Shown piece by piece: positions 23,410 through 35,235 of a stretch of DNA of 64,000 nt. The stretch covers positions 34,715 through 98,714 of the forward strand of contig FMBT01000449.1 in assembly GCA_900095095.1 (NCBI GenBank). The letters are read 5' to 3'. Within the stretch, counting starts at the first letter, position 1. Every line of letters starts with the position of its first letter. The notes below the pieces were generated by a model. The model was not told the DNA's origin, made no database searches, and worked only from the letters and a program-made list of their open reading frames with translations. This DNA is from Fragilariopsis cylindrus CCMP1102. Its lineage: Eukaryota > Bacillariophyta > Bacillariophyceae > Bacillariales > Bacillariaceae. The position numbers and the translations under genes are program-made.

Positions 23410-25701
23410 TTATTGTTCAGACAGACCAAGTCTTACGCGAAGAACACCACGTCCACCGGTCGTGCCCTTGCTTTTCCCTTTCTCTGCATTTGGATCATCT
23501 TTTGAGTGGTCGTGTAGCCTTAAAAATAGAGCATGCTCCCTCTGATCAGTCAATATTCCGAGCGGCACGATACAAGAACCGATGTATTCATCGTCTGCTC
23601 TCCAAACGACAGACATCATGTACGATAATAATAGACCAGTAATTACACACAAAGCCAATGTCATCATCATCGCTTTCCACTGCCATTGTTCATTTGTCAA
23701 TTCTATGTAAAAAATAAAATCAATAGTGCCCGTAACGTAACCAAAGATCAGAGCAGACGCAATGCAAATGCCAAAAATCGAAATATTTCTAGTGCTATAC
23801 CCCATTTCCCACAGTCGGCATCATAAGCATCGGCAAGTAGTATTTGTGTTTTCCTTCATGGTTGCGATATTTTCCATCTGAGTCCAGTTCTCCGCCATTA
23901 ATTGATATTTCCATTATTTCATTCCACTTTGGTTCAAGTGTTCGATAAGCAATTCGAGATGTCACTGATTGATCCTGACTCCTGAATCCTGTCATTCCCG
24001 CTAGATTCATCGCGAAACTATGATTTGAGTTCTCTTTATCTTAGGACAAACTAGAGAAAATTTACGTAGCAGTCTGCTGCACCATTTTTGTCCATTATTG
24101 GTAATCTTCCATCTGGACCAGGCTTGGTACTATTGAGATGAATGTGCAAAAACTTTGGCTGGAAGGAAAAATAGGAGCTGCCCGCTCGAGGAGTAGGGCA
24201 ACGGAGTTGTTGGTCAATTTTTCTTCCATTTCTTGCATACCTTCACTACTTAAGATCCATTTCGATACAAGAAATAATCTTTCTTCGGCATCAAGTGATG
24301 TTCGTATAATTCCTGTTTTTGGATCTGTGTAGTCGTATTCCCAGCAAGCTTCCATTCCTATCACGTCATTAGAAATCATAAGACTAGAGTTTCTTCTGGA
24401 AGGATTACCTTTAAGTTTCCTTTCAAGGATAGAAACCCGATCGATAAGCAGTTGTCCTCCTATATCTATCATCGCATCTAGTTGGTTTTGAGCAGTGATT
24501 CGGTTGCGTTGATATAGAATACTAGCAAAAAAGGGTAACCAATGAGATAACTTTCGTCGTAATTTTCGATACACAACTGTGGCGCCATCAAAAAATATCA
24601 ACCAAACGATTAGTACCAACTTAGCTTGGTAGTACAAGTGGAATTTAGATAGTAATACACGGGCAAAGGTCTGAAAGGAGGTATATGAAGGAGCACACGG
24701 ATAATTGAGACATTGTTTGAGGAAACACTTTCATAATAATGATAATAGTAACTATGAATCACATCGTTACGATAAGATATGCATTCACCCAGTACGCCGT
24801 ACCACCTACCTGTTCCAAAAACATCGAAGCCACGAACATAACCCAGAACGTCAGCCATTGTTGATCGTCATCGCCACCTGGTGTTTCTATCGCTACAATC
24901 GAATTATATCCCCCATATAAAAGTGAAAGCACCCAACCTAAAGATTCGGCAACTTGTCCTAGACCACTAGGTTTCGCAATACAATACGGCCCTGCATCAA
25001 CTTCATCACATCGTTTTGGTGTATTAGTCCATTTGCCAATGCGGCAGTATGTATACTTGCGGTCTTTTTCATATGTATCCATCGACTCACACCAGGTTTT
25101 AAGTCACACGTATATCGCAAACCTCTTCGTTTTTTTCGACAAAACTTCTAGGTTCACACGAATACATAGGTCCCTTTTTGCAATCGCCTTCCTTTAAGAA
25201 AACTTGCATGATTTTCATCTCCATTATCATCATCGTCTCCTTCTTTACAGTACCCAGCCGCTACGCAGGGAAATATTCCTGACGTTTCGGAGACTTCTTG
25301 TATCTTTCTAAAGAGATAAATGTACATTGGAAAGGAACATGTTCGAATATACGATGTATTACGATAAGATGAGACAAGACGCGCATAGCAATTGTGGAAT
25401 CGAATCGGAAGGAATCATATATCATATATCATACATCATACGTACCTGCACATCTGAGTGCATTTTGTTGTCTCAAACAAATCCATGAACACGGTACGGC
25501 CTCCAGTCCCTCACTTCCTCGTAATATATTTTCCATAAGGTCATCACATAAATCACATATCGTTTCGGGATTTTCTTCTCGTCGATTAAAAGTAGATGCA
25601 CCAACAAGACGAAATACTTTTATAACGACCGATATGTCATCAATAAAATTCAATGACGCCCAAATATAGAGAAATGGTTTGAATAGTTGCAAAAAAACCA
25701 T
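23410..25701 (-). CDS. TB2/DP1/HVA22 (REEP-like) protein fused to a C2 domain
   Basis: Probable ER-membrane-shaping protein. Exons: 25446-25701, 25108-25296, 24810-25055, then from 24674 leftwards. Junctions CAG|GTACGT, CGT|GTGACT and CAG|GTAGGT are in phase. An N-terminal hydrophobic segment is followed by a Cys-rich region (CVAAGYCKEG, GDCKKGPMYSCEP, YTYCRIGKWTN). The hallmark comes next: SLLYGGYNSIVAIE, DDDQQWLTFWVMF and YYQAKLVLIVWLIFFDGATV, the TB2/DP1/HVA22 pattern (YPxYxSxKAIE, DDxQWLxYW, YyxxKlxxivWL). A C2 domain follows across 23410-24180: KFLHIHLNSTKPG, MDKNGAADCYVNF, TLEPKWNEIMEIS, DDEYIGSCIVPL and VLRVRLGLSE. Two hydrophobic helices are apparently inserted inside it. One-base frame breaks near 24185 and 23810, and a junction near 24020-24060, could not be resolved; exon ends there are approximate. 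Confidence 0.7.
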
Positions 25702-26340
25702 GGTTACTACTAGAATGAATATTATATACTATTCTTCAATTCAACCTTTCCTTCTTGTGTAGTACTCATAGCTCATAGTGCATTGTCCTATCTACCGGTA
25801 TTTTGTTGTCATCTGTCAGCTCGTATACCGTACAAGGAAAATAATAGCAAGATGCGATATACAATTTCAAGTATCCTAATCTCAAATCTCTTTTATTGTC
25901 GGCGCTTTTTCAACTCGCGTTTTCTTTTTCGCGACATGAAAATTAGAAAAATATAGTTTTCTCGCACACCCTCCAAGTGAAGTCTCTATTACTACTTCCT
26001 CCAGCGAACGCTTAATTCAAGCCGCTATCGTTTGAAATTTATCTATAATAAGACGTCCAACGACAAATTTTCAAGGAGGATGAGGAAACTCGTGACTTTA
26101 ACCCTCTATTTGTGAGTAGATCTAATATTTTAAGTTTCTAGCGTACTTTTACAAACGCTAAATTTTCAAACGATAGCGCGTGCGAATCATGCGTTGCACG
26201 GGAAGTACAACAGCTAACTACTAAGTCAGTAAATATCGTTCGCTTGTAATAAGATATGTTCTGTTTCAGTAAGTATTACATTTTCATTCTTACCAAGCAA
26301 ATCGTTATTGTCACAGACAAGTTTGTACTCAATTAGTTAA
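25702..26340. other. Intergenic region with a 19-bp inverted repeat
   Basis: AT-rich, no gene. CGCTATCGTTTGAAATTT at 26023-26040 is repeated inverted, with one extra base, at 26160-26178 (AAATTTTCAAACGATAGCG). The arms enclose about 120 bp, the size of a small MITE-like relic. Confidence 0.5.
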
Positions 26341-28227
26341 AATGGCTACCGCGAAGAAGAAGGATTCGATCGTCTCAAACGAGTCTCGGAGAAACGAAAG
26401 AATGGGCAACTTACCATTCTAGAAAAACTTGCGATTTGGAAGAAATTCAAAAAATCATGACGATTGATTGAAATACGAAGATTGGAGAAATCATGACAGG
26501 AACCGTAAAATGATGGGTTTGATACCGATACAATCGAAGGTAACTGCGAGGTGAGCAACAGATGTTGGCAACGATACTAGTAGTCAAGACTATTGTTAAT
26601 GCTATGGTCCTTGCTTACAGGATCCGTGCGGGATAGCGTCGCCTCCCAAAGAGTTAACGAAAGGGAATTTCAAAACAAGGAAGGCACCAAATGGACAAAT
26701 AGTTGTGAAGACCTTCCCAACCTTCCAGGAGAATCAACTGGTCTTTTTGCTGCATTTAAAGGAGAGGTTTGGTTGGACTCATCGAAATTCAAGACGAATC
26801 TCAGGTAGAAGCATTTGATTTTGAAAATGCATGGAAAGACGGAGCGGCTGATAACGAAAGGGTTCACTTATGTTTGTATTAGGTGCAGGTAATCAATCAT
26901 TCTTGACCATTCTTGATATCCTACAGGGTATGTTCGTCGGTAACTATGTTGTGTATATGAAGCAACATCCGATTCGTACATATGCAAATACTTTTATTAG
27001 TAGACTATATGCGCCTTTGATATCAAGAGGTTACCTAGGCATAGAAGCACACACCACAATCGAACGATCGTCGGCGTTAGTTTACCATCCAGATGTTGAT
27101 GCTCTACACATGACAGGAGGTAAGGCCACCCACGATTTACTTGTATGGGGAGCAGATCCAATAGAACGTGAACGTAACTTGAAGGCTAAGACACCATACT
27201 TAAGGCTACAGTAACTTCAGAGTTGGGCGCTGTTTCGCCATGATTGTAGTTCTTCAAATATAAAAAGACTGAGCTCAAATCACAAGCAGCTAAGATTGGC
27301 AAATTACATACATAACAATGCATCGTGCAACTGCAATACGCCAAAAATTATCATAGTTGCAGATGAGTGGGATCAGAAGGATGATTTTCTTAAGATCATC
27401 GAAGATGAACTAATTGGTCATCCAGCACCGGTTGCATATTATCCCAACATAAAGAAACGATGGGAAAATTTTGCCAATCGTTATCCGATTGTAAAAGACT
27501 AGAAACAAACACCGGTTTGGGAATTAAGGAAAGAAATCTATCCGCCGGTGGTATGAACGAGAAGCCACTATTACTGCCTTATCTTCAAATCGTAACCAAG
27601 GTCGATTTGAAGACAGATTCGGAAGAGAAGCTGCTTCGAAGAGTATGCTTCACCAACGAACCATTTGCCCCGTGTACACAATTACAACCCTCCAAGGAAC
27701 CAGTCAAATAATATTCTAAAATTTGGGCAAATTGCTTCAACGTTCTGTAACGAATATCTGTTTGGCAGCTTAAGCGGATCTATATCATGTCCAGAAAGCA
27801 TTCTTAACGACGATAGTGTTCAATCATTGTTAGCAGAATTAAAATATGGCAGTATATGTGTCAACAATTCTGCCGCACACAATTATGTTGCGATGCCTAA
27901 TGGTATGTGGGGTGCTTTCCTGGTGAAACCACTGATGCAGTTGAATCCGGTATTGGTAAACTTGGCAACATCATAGCAATCCCTCATATGGAAAAGTTTG
28001 TTATGGTAAGTCCGATTGATCCTCCCGGTGGTTTTGGCGAACTGAAGGATGACTTGGAAAACTGGCAACGTATTTGCGAAGCAATTAACAGGTGGTTGCT
28101 TAATGGTTCGGTTGGCAATTTAATCAAGCTGTTAAGTGTCATCATAGGTATTAACTTTATTGGTGTAGGAGTGGCTTGTACGAGTTTCGCAGCTGCTGGC
28201 TTGGCATATTTCATGAAGCGAAAGTAG
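26341..28227 (+). pseudogene. Aldehyde dehydrogenase pseudogene with C-terminal membrane tail
   Basis: Family sequence is spread over all three forward frames. Pieces in order: EEGFDRLKRVSEKRKNGQLT (near 26360), FAAFKGEVWLD (26750), LGAGNQSFLTILDILQGMF with HPDVDALHMTGGKATHDLLVWG (26874-27150), KATVTSELGAVSP (27200), NNASCNCNTPKIIIV with the candidate catalytic Cys (27310), AYYPNIKKRWENF (27436), and ELKYGSICVNNSAAHNYVAMPNGMWGAF (27838). They match the ALDH superfamily in the right order. The end (28128-28220) encodes a hydrophobic helix plus KRK. At least eight frameshifts or stops occur, including several near 27200-27300 and a TGA near 26457. Some lie at homopolymers and could be sequencing errors, but the density is far above that of neighbouring genes. 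I infer decay. Confidence 0.75.
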
Positions 28228-28240
28228 TAGGTAGACACGG

Positions 28241-28290
28241 CAAGATAGTTTGATTCCACAAATGACAAGATAGTTTGATTCCACAAATGA
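28241..28290. repeat. Perfect 25-bp tandem duplication
   Basis: The 25-bp unit at 28241-28265 (beginning CAAGATAGTTTGATTCC) is repeated exactly at 28266-28290, just after the aldehyde dehydrogenase remnant. Confidence 0.9.
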
Positions 28291-28507
28291 AGGAGAATTT
28301 TAGCGAATGCAAATTCTAATGCGTTGTTTAGAGATGAGGAGGTTTACAATATTATAGCAGCGGATATAAGAATAGTCATGTTGTGCTCGAGTTATTACAG
28401 ACTTCAGTAGAAAAGTTGATAAATTAGTAATTAACCTAAGAAATTCCACGGATAAGAGAAAGAGCGATATCTTCCTGTTGAGAACATCCATATCGTTGTT
28501 TTCGTCG

Positions 28508-30760
28508 TCATCGGATTCGTCGTCGCCTGAGAAGCTTCCGAAGAAGAAGATTCTGATGATGCAGAGTTGACTCCATTACCAACGCCCGATGCCTCTGTGG
28601 TATCCAATGTGGCACTTGAATACTTTCATCGTCTTCCCCGTCAGAATTGTCTTTCTTTTCTTTCATTCGTTTCTTCTTATGCTTGGCACGGATACGTTCT
28701 CTTTCCTCTTGCTTATCAAGATCCTTCGTTTTCTCCAACCGCTGTCGAACTTGCTCCAAGTAACCATCATTAGCTCCACGCAAAGCTTCCGCTACTTCCT
28801 CGTTGTCAACACTACCATCTTCGCTATCGTCACTACTATCATGTTCCGCCTGTAACATAGTTGGTTGTGCTGTTCCATCTTCTTCAAAGACTGTATGCTT
28901 ATTGAGATCGGTGTTACCACCATCAATTCTGATCTTTTTTGGCTTTCTTGGTTTTGCGAATGACAATGGAACATCTTCTTCTTCGCCAGTGTCGATTGGT
29001 TCATGTCGTGCCTTGACCACTAGAAGACCGTCATCTTCATCATCTTCATCTACTTTACCGATAGTTTTCATCATTTTCGCTTCTGATCGTTCATTCTGTG
29101 ATTCTCGTTTCCTCTTCTTTTTCTTTTCTTCCTTTTCTAATCGAATCTGTTCCTTAAGTTTTTGCAATTTACGATTGACATTCTTAACTACTCTTAAACC
29201 ATCACGACTAGATACATTTTCTAACACTTTTTCCAGGTCTCCTGGAATATTTGGCAGTCCAAGTGAGTGAGCATATTCCTCAAGATGAAAGTCCCGTATT
29301 TGTAAATCACTCCATATACCATCCTTGGGCAAAAGAGACATTGATCGTACATACGACCAGAATGCTTTTTTCGCCAGTGCATACAACGTATTGTGTTCAG
29401 CTACCAGTGAAGCTGAACGTTGAGTGACCAACATAGTTTTGGTAGGATTGATCGACTTCTTCTGTAGATTCGTCTTTAATTTTTTCTCTTTCGCCTGTTT
29501 ATTCTTCTGTATGAACGATTCTTCCTCAATCGGGTCAAGCAATAAGAGTGCCTGTCCGTCTTGTTGAAAACGCGCTGTCCGTCCAACTCGATGAACGTAC
29601 ATATCATAATCCTCGGGTGCATCATTTTGGACAACCCAATCTACGTTTGGAAAATCAAGACCACGACTTGCAACGTCTGTGGCGAACATAACCGAGTATG
29701 GTGTGGTTGTAAACTTATCATAAACTTGCAATCGTTTCGTTTGAGAAAGTTTCCCATGAATTGCCAAAACACTCAATCCGGGCCGTAATCGACAAATAGA
29801 TCCCACGCGTGTCGAACTTGACTACAGGTAGCAAAAAAGACAATAGTCTTACACTTGAGATGGCTTTTTAGAAAGGAGTATAAGCAGTTCAATTTGTGTT
29901 CGACGGGGACTAATACATAAGCTTGTTTGAGTCGATCGGGAGTTGTCATGGCCTCGTCATCGTGGACACCAACATATTCAACCGTTTTGCGATTAATACT
30001 TAACGTTGCTAAATGTTTGACGTCCTTAGTTTGTGTAGCACTGTAGAGTAATGTTTGTCTTGCTGTTCCTTGCGGAAGATAATCTAAGATCTTAACCAAT
30101 TGATCACGGAATCCCATATCTAAAATACGATCAGCCTCGTCAGGACTAACATTTGTAACGAGTCGACATTAAAATATGGAGTCTGTTCTAAATGCTGCAA
30201 AAGCCGTCCCGGTGTACAATGAGGATATTAGTTGTTGGAATCGATTGCTGTTCTCTAGTAAAATCATTTGTGTCCATATTCTGTTTGTTTTTATGTCGTC
30301 CACCCATTAATAATCCCAATGAAAAAGTGTGTTGTTGTCCAATTTTTCGTAGAACAGCAAATATTTGACCAGCCAATTCTCGAGTTGGTGATAAAACAAT
30401 CGCACCAACACCATCGTGGGGTGTCCAACGTTGTCGGAATAATAATTCAAGTAAGGGGATCAAAAAGGCTAAAGTCTTTCCTGAACCTGTTTTGGCTGCT
30501 CCTAAGATGTCTCGTCCAGCTAGTGCATGTGGGATACTCCCCGACTGGATAGCTGTCATAGTTGTATATTTATTATTTTCTAATCCCTGAAGAGTAGCCC
30601 GTGACAAAGGCTGAGATGCGAAAGATACAACTGAGTTCTTAGCATGGGCAAGACTACCCCGTGCAGGAGTTTCTTGTTCAATACGGGCGTTAATCGCGGC
30701 AATCTCCTCGGAGGGAGAAAGCCTCTTGAAGCTCTTTTTCTTGTGCGATTTTGTCACCAT
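28508..30760 (-). CDS. DDX10: DEAD-box RNA helicase DDX10/Dbp4
   Basis: Nucleolar ATP-dependent RNA helicase needed for small-subunit rRNA processing. Motifs in order: Q motif region [21 protein letters not shown] (I), SPTRELAGQ (Ia), the TPGR and DEAD segments, SATQTKD (III), then [20 protein letters not shown] (V) and HRVGRTAR (VI). The [14 protein letters not shown] block and the basic/acidic tail are typical of DDX10/Dbp4, not of DDX54. Three one-base contractions break the frame: near 30218 (ATT-TGT, before TPGR), near 30141 (CTG-GAC, just at DEAD) and near 29795 (TTT-TGT, before [14 protein letters not shown]). Restoring one base at each gives continuous family sequence, so sequencing error is much likelier than three lesions in an essential gene. 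The C-terminal end is uncertain: an acidic frame ending in NNDMDVL continues to about 28460. Confidence 0.9.
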
Positions 30761-32630
30761 CTTACCTGCAATATAGTTGAATAGATTATTTATTTATAAT
30801 GAGGATTGCAGAGCACAGAGCAGACTACGGACAACACACTCCTCAATTCAATAATAGGAAAGGGTGTGTTTGTTCTTTATTAATTAATTGTTGTGTACAT
30901 TTTTATTGACGATTGTCGTGTTGGGGTATGCGATTTCGTGATTTTTTATTGAGCGCCGCGAGTTGGTTGGTTGTGAAAAGGGGGGATTATGGACGCAAAA
31001 ACAAAATCATCCCCCCTATTCTAGAATATTATTTATTCTGTACTTGATACTTTGCATACTTTACTATGACATGTCCTACTACTAATAGCACTGTGCCGTA
31101 GCACCATGGTTTATACGACATGCATGTACTAGTACAGCCATACGGCCGCCAAGTAATGAAACGACGTAAAGTGCGAACAAAATGCTCATTCTGACTTTTT
31201 ACCCGTTCTTCATTTTACACTTAAATCCAAGGCATTTTTTGTATCAACAATCCCTACCACTTGATGATACTATCATTGATTAGGATTGATGACTTCTCCC
31301 AGGTTGACTATTCATCAATTGTTTGACAAGTATCAACCATTTTAATCCTCCACTCTTCCCGTCCAACTTGGCACATAGCATCACTCATGTAAGCAGAGTC
31401 CAAGACAACACAACAATTACTGATGCTACTATGGAAATGATGCTATCTTCATTATTACATTCAACAACTGATTTGCTCTCATTATGAACAATGGTTTGGC
31501 TAAGATGGACTACAGGACAAAACATTGAGTTAGAATGGATATCTCATCAACTGGTTGTGTATTCTTATGTCTTTGACAGCACTATCAAAGATGACGGATC
31601 ATAATATTATAGTTGTTTTGATTTGTTTGTTTGCAGGGATGCAAACAAACAATAATGCCTTAGTATAGGAGACATCATCAGTACAATTTATTTTACAGAT
31701 AGTCTATGTTGGTATGGAGGTTATGGTACTGTCAGATTTAAAGCTTGACATACATGTTGCTGTTGTTGTTGTTGTTGTTGTTGTAATATACTACTGTTGT
31801 TGTTGTTGCTCCACAGACAGTCTAGCCTTAGATAGTACAAGTAGTATAGCAGTCTTGTGTCCCTATTTGTGCTGGTGGTCACTCACATCATAGCTAGCTA
31901 GCTTCTATATGGAATTTGGTAATATCACACTCTACTAGCTTCCAACTTTTCTCTGCATTAATTCATCTGATTTAGTTTAGTTTAGTTTAGGAGAGTTTTG
32001 ACTATTATTTTTTTAAGTTTTAGTAGTAATGGCTAATGATAAATTTGGAGTTTCGAGATACCGTGAATGATAATTACATAGTAAAATCATGATAAAATTA
32101 GGTGTTAAACCGTATCGTAAACAAGTTTCAAACAAGACAAAATAATTATTTTATTTGTGTATTGACTTCGCTTATTTTTTGGCTGCTAACAAGACCATTT
32201 CTCTCACACTTACTTCAATTCCGATGTAAAAAAGTCTTCTCGAAGCCTCTCAAAAAATTTTTGAGACATATTGATCGTGGAGAAGAATAACTTTTCAAAG
32301 CTTAATAGCCGCCGCCAGCATCGAAATAAAGAAGAATAGAAATAGTAACGGCGTTTGTCGTTTAAAAATTTATGATGACCTATTAAGCTCTCATGTTCAT
32401 ATCACGTTGACATTACGTCTCAAATTTACTGTACGGTATTCAATGAAAGGACACGACGAGAGAAGAAAATACACGAATTTACATTGATTTATGTTGCGTA
32501 CTTTTTTATCTTCATAAAATATATAGTATATACAGAGAAAAGTAATACAAGGTTTCTCATCCTATTCTTTGTCGATAACAGTATTCTGTTCATCATCATC
32601 AAAAAGCAAACGCAAAAGCCATAATAAAAG
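30761..32630. other. 1.9-kb divergent intergenic region
   Basis: Between the divergent DDX10 and MORN genes. Holds a TTG/GTT trinucleotide array (31757-31812) and a TAGTT pentamer run (about 31974-31990). No supported ORF longer than ~60 codons, and no RNA gene recognised. Confidence 0.5.
31757..31812. repeat. GTT/TTG microsatellite
   Basis: Two blocks of GTT repeats interrupted by ATATACTACT. Confidence 0.85.
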
Positions 32631-34736
32631 ATGTCGTCGCATTTGTATTATTCTAGTGGTGGTAGTGGTGAGAACCATAATAGTAGTAATGACGATGATA
32701 GCAACAACAGCAACAGCAACAACAACAACAAGTACTATAATGATAGAAGTACCATTACTATGACTGCGACCGCTACTACTACTACTACTACTACAGCTAT
32801 GGCAAGCACCAGTGGATCCTCCTCCTCTAATTCCTCTTCGTCTAATTGTACTTTTGACGATTACGATTACGGTTCCAGTTACGATTATAATAGTGGTTTT
32901 GAATTATTGTCATCGTCGCCGCCTATTAATATTACTTCGGTTTTATCAAAATCATCATTGTACGAGACTCTTCAAGCAGAAGCAAAGTTGTGTTGTCCTC
33001 TTTGTGGATTTCAAATTATTTCACGACCATTAATATCATCATCACGATCATCATCACCATCACCATCACCATCATCGTCGTCACCACTATCGAAGCCAAA
33101 TGGCGATGACACGTCTACATCGTCATGGTTAATGTCATTATTGGTGGAACAACAAGAACACGCTTTGAGCACTACTACTGGTGGTAATAGTGACGGTCCT
33201 CAACATCAACATCAACATCAACATCAACTTCCAGTTGGTACCTGTTGGATTTGTATTCAAGCCGATGAAAAACGTCATGAAGAGGACCATAAATTAGCAT
33301 CATCATTATCTGCTATCATCCTTCACAATAATTCTGCACACGATAATACTAATCTACATGATGATGTTGATGTTGATGTTGATGTTCACAACTACAACTA
33401 CAACTACAATAGTAACTACACTACTAACAACGAGAACAACAAGGAGAAGGAGGAAAAAAATCTAGATACATCCCACAATGGAAATTATCTTAGTGATTTC
33501 GTTGCTCCGAACAATGCCTCGACATCGGGTGCGGTGGGAATGACCGATGGTGGTGGAGGAGGAAACCAAGAATGGTTATTAGAGGAAATGAGAAAGGAAC
33601 ATCATCCTCATCCTCATCCTCATCCTCATCATTATCAACAGCATCAACAAGAAGATGATCAGAGGAAAGACATCACCAGAAACGACGATAACGATTATAA
33701 TATCGATACAAGTATTACTACTAATATTACTGCTACTCCGAAACAAGTTTATATAGGTGACTATAATGCATTTGGACAACGTCATGGATCCTATGGTGAA
33801 ATGATTTGGGAGGATGGTCATCGTTATGTGGGTACATTTGAAAGTGATTTAAGATCAGGACAGGGTACATTCTTCTTTCAAGACGGTTCCGAATATACCG
33901 GCGATTGGTTAGAGAATCAAATGCATGGTTATGGTCAACGTCGTTATGTGAATGGTGACGTGTACGTTGGTCAATATCAGTACGATCAACGTGGTGGTCC
34001 AAAAGGAAAAATGAAACTGGTGAATGGTGATTTATATGTGTAAGTTTTTTGTATTCACTTTTCTTTCATTTTCATTTTCATCGAATGAATACTACGTCAT
34101 ACACTTTCTAAAGCACTGTAAATGGCTCCCTTTCTCTCTCTATATCACGACTCATTCACTCAACCCTTCGTCCGTTCATCCGTTCCCTCGTTTCATCTAT
34201 TCCACCCTCGATTAATTAATTTATATTTATATTGTTATAGAGGTGAATGGAAATCCGATAAATTCCATGGTATAGGTCGATACTTTTTTAAGGATGGGAC
34301 TGTATTAGAAGGTATGTGGATCAAAGGGATGAAACATGGAAAATTCAAGAAACAACTACCCACAAATGAACTAGATATTATACGATATGAAAAGGATCAT
34401 ATTGTTATTGATATTGGTGGTGTACGATGGAATTCAAAAAGAACAAAAACATGGATATTAAAAATTACTGAAACAACACCAAAATTGAAAACAAACAGGC
34501 CAACAATGAGCAGGAGTCGTAGTATCCGCCATGCTATCACAAGTAAATTCTCACGTCGTCATCATCATCATCATTGTCGTAGCGACCCAAGCAACAGCAA
34601 CGACGGCGGAGATGACAACAATACCAACAACAACATCGCCGTGACAACTACAAAATCGCCTCCACCGCATTCAGCATCGTTATCATCATCATCATCGGTA
34701 CCGGTAGACAACGTTGTTCCTTTACCCCTCAAGTGA
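32631..34736 (+). CDS. MORN-repeat protein with low-complexity N-terminus
   Basis: Two exons, 32631-34039 and 34241-34736 (donor GT|GTAAGT in phase 2, acceptor TTATAG), 634 aa. About 365 residues of Ser/Asn/Thr/His-rich sequence come first. They contain two Cys pairs, CCPLC (about 124) and CWIC (about 205), which might form a zinc site. MORN repeats follow: YIGDYNAFGQRHGSYGEMIW, YVGTFESDLRSGQGTFFF, YTGDWLENQMHGYGQRRY, YVGQYQ and, across the splice, LYVGEWKSDKFHGIGRYF. The splice junction restores the VGEW consensus, which supports the intron. MORN repeats usually bind membranes or scaffold proteins, and in PIPKs regulate the kinase; no kinase domain is present here. The C-terminus is basic then Ser-rich. 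Confidence 0.85.
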
Positions 34737-35235
34737 AAACAAAAATTAAAAAGTCGATCCGTATTCCAATTTCACAAGCTGTTTCTATTGGATACGATTG
34801 TGAAATGGGAACCAAGAGCGTTGCGTCATAAACAAGACACACAAAATGTCACCAATGTCACGAGTCATCGCCTCAATCGTTTCACAAGACATGACTATTA
34901 TGATTATTCGAACAAAAATACAAATAAATAGATTAAAATTGAATTAAGTTAATTAGTAAAGAACCACAAACTTTTGATGATGTAGATGTAGATGTAAATA
35001 ACACTATTGTAGCGACAGGGATACGTCATGATAATTGTTATTCTGTCAAAATATAATACACAAACGACCCCAATCGTGATGATTTGACGAGCAGTTTATG
35101 CCAACTTTGATTTATTCGTTCACTCTTTGTAACCGATACTCTCTTTTTTGACGTTTGGTATACACCAATAATTTAAATAATTCTAAATCATTTGCAGTAT
35201 AGTATAGTGACTTTTTTTTAACTCATTAAATAGTA
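34737..35235. other. Convergent intergenic region
   Basis: 499 bp, AT-rich, between the MORN and second fucosyltransferase-like 3' ends. No gene. Confidence 0.5.

Noticed and set aside
30118-30240. Introns inside the DDX10 helicase core
   Set aside because: The sequence between fragments encodes the expected TPGR and DEAD motifs in shifted frames, so nothing is spliced out.
28508-30760. DDX54/Dbp10 assignment for the helicase
   Set aside because: The region after the helicase core ([19 protein letters not shown]) and the Q-motif context fit DDX10/Dbp4 instead.
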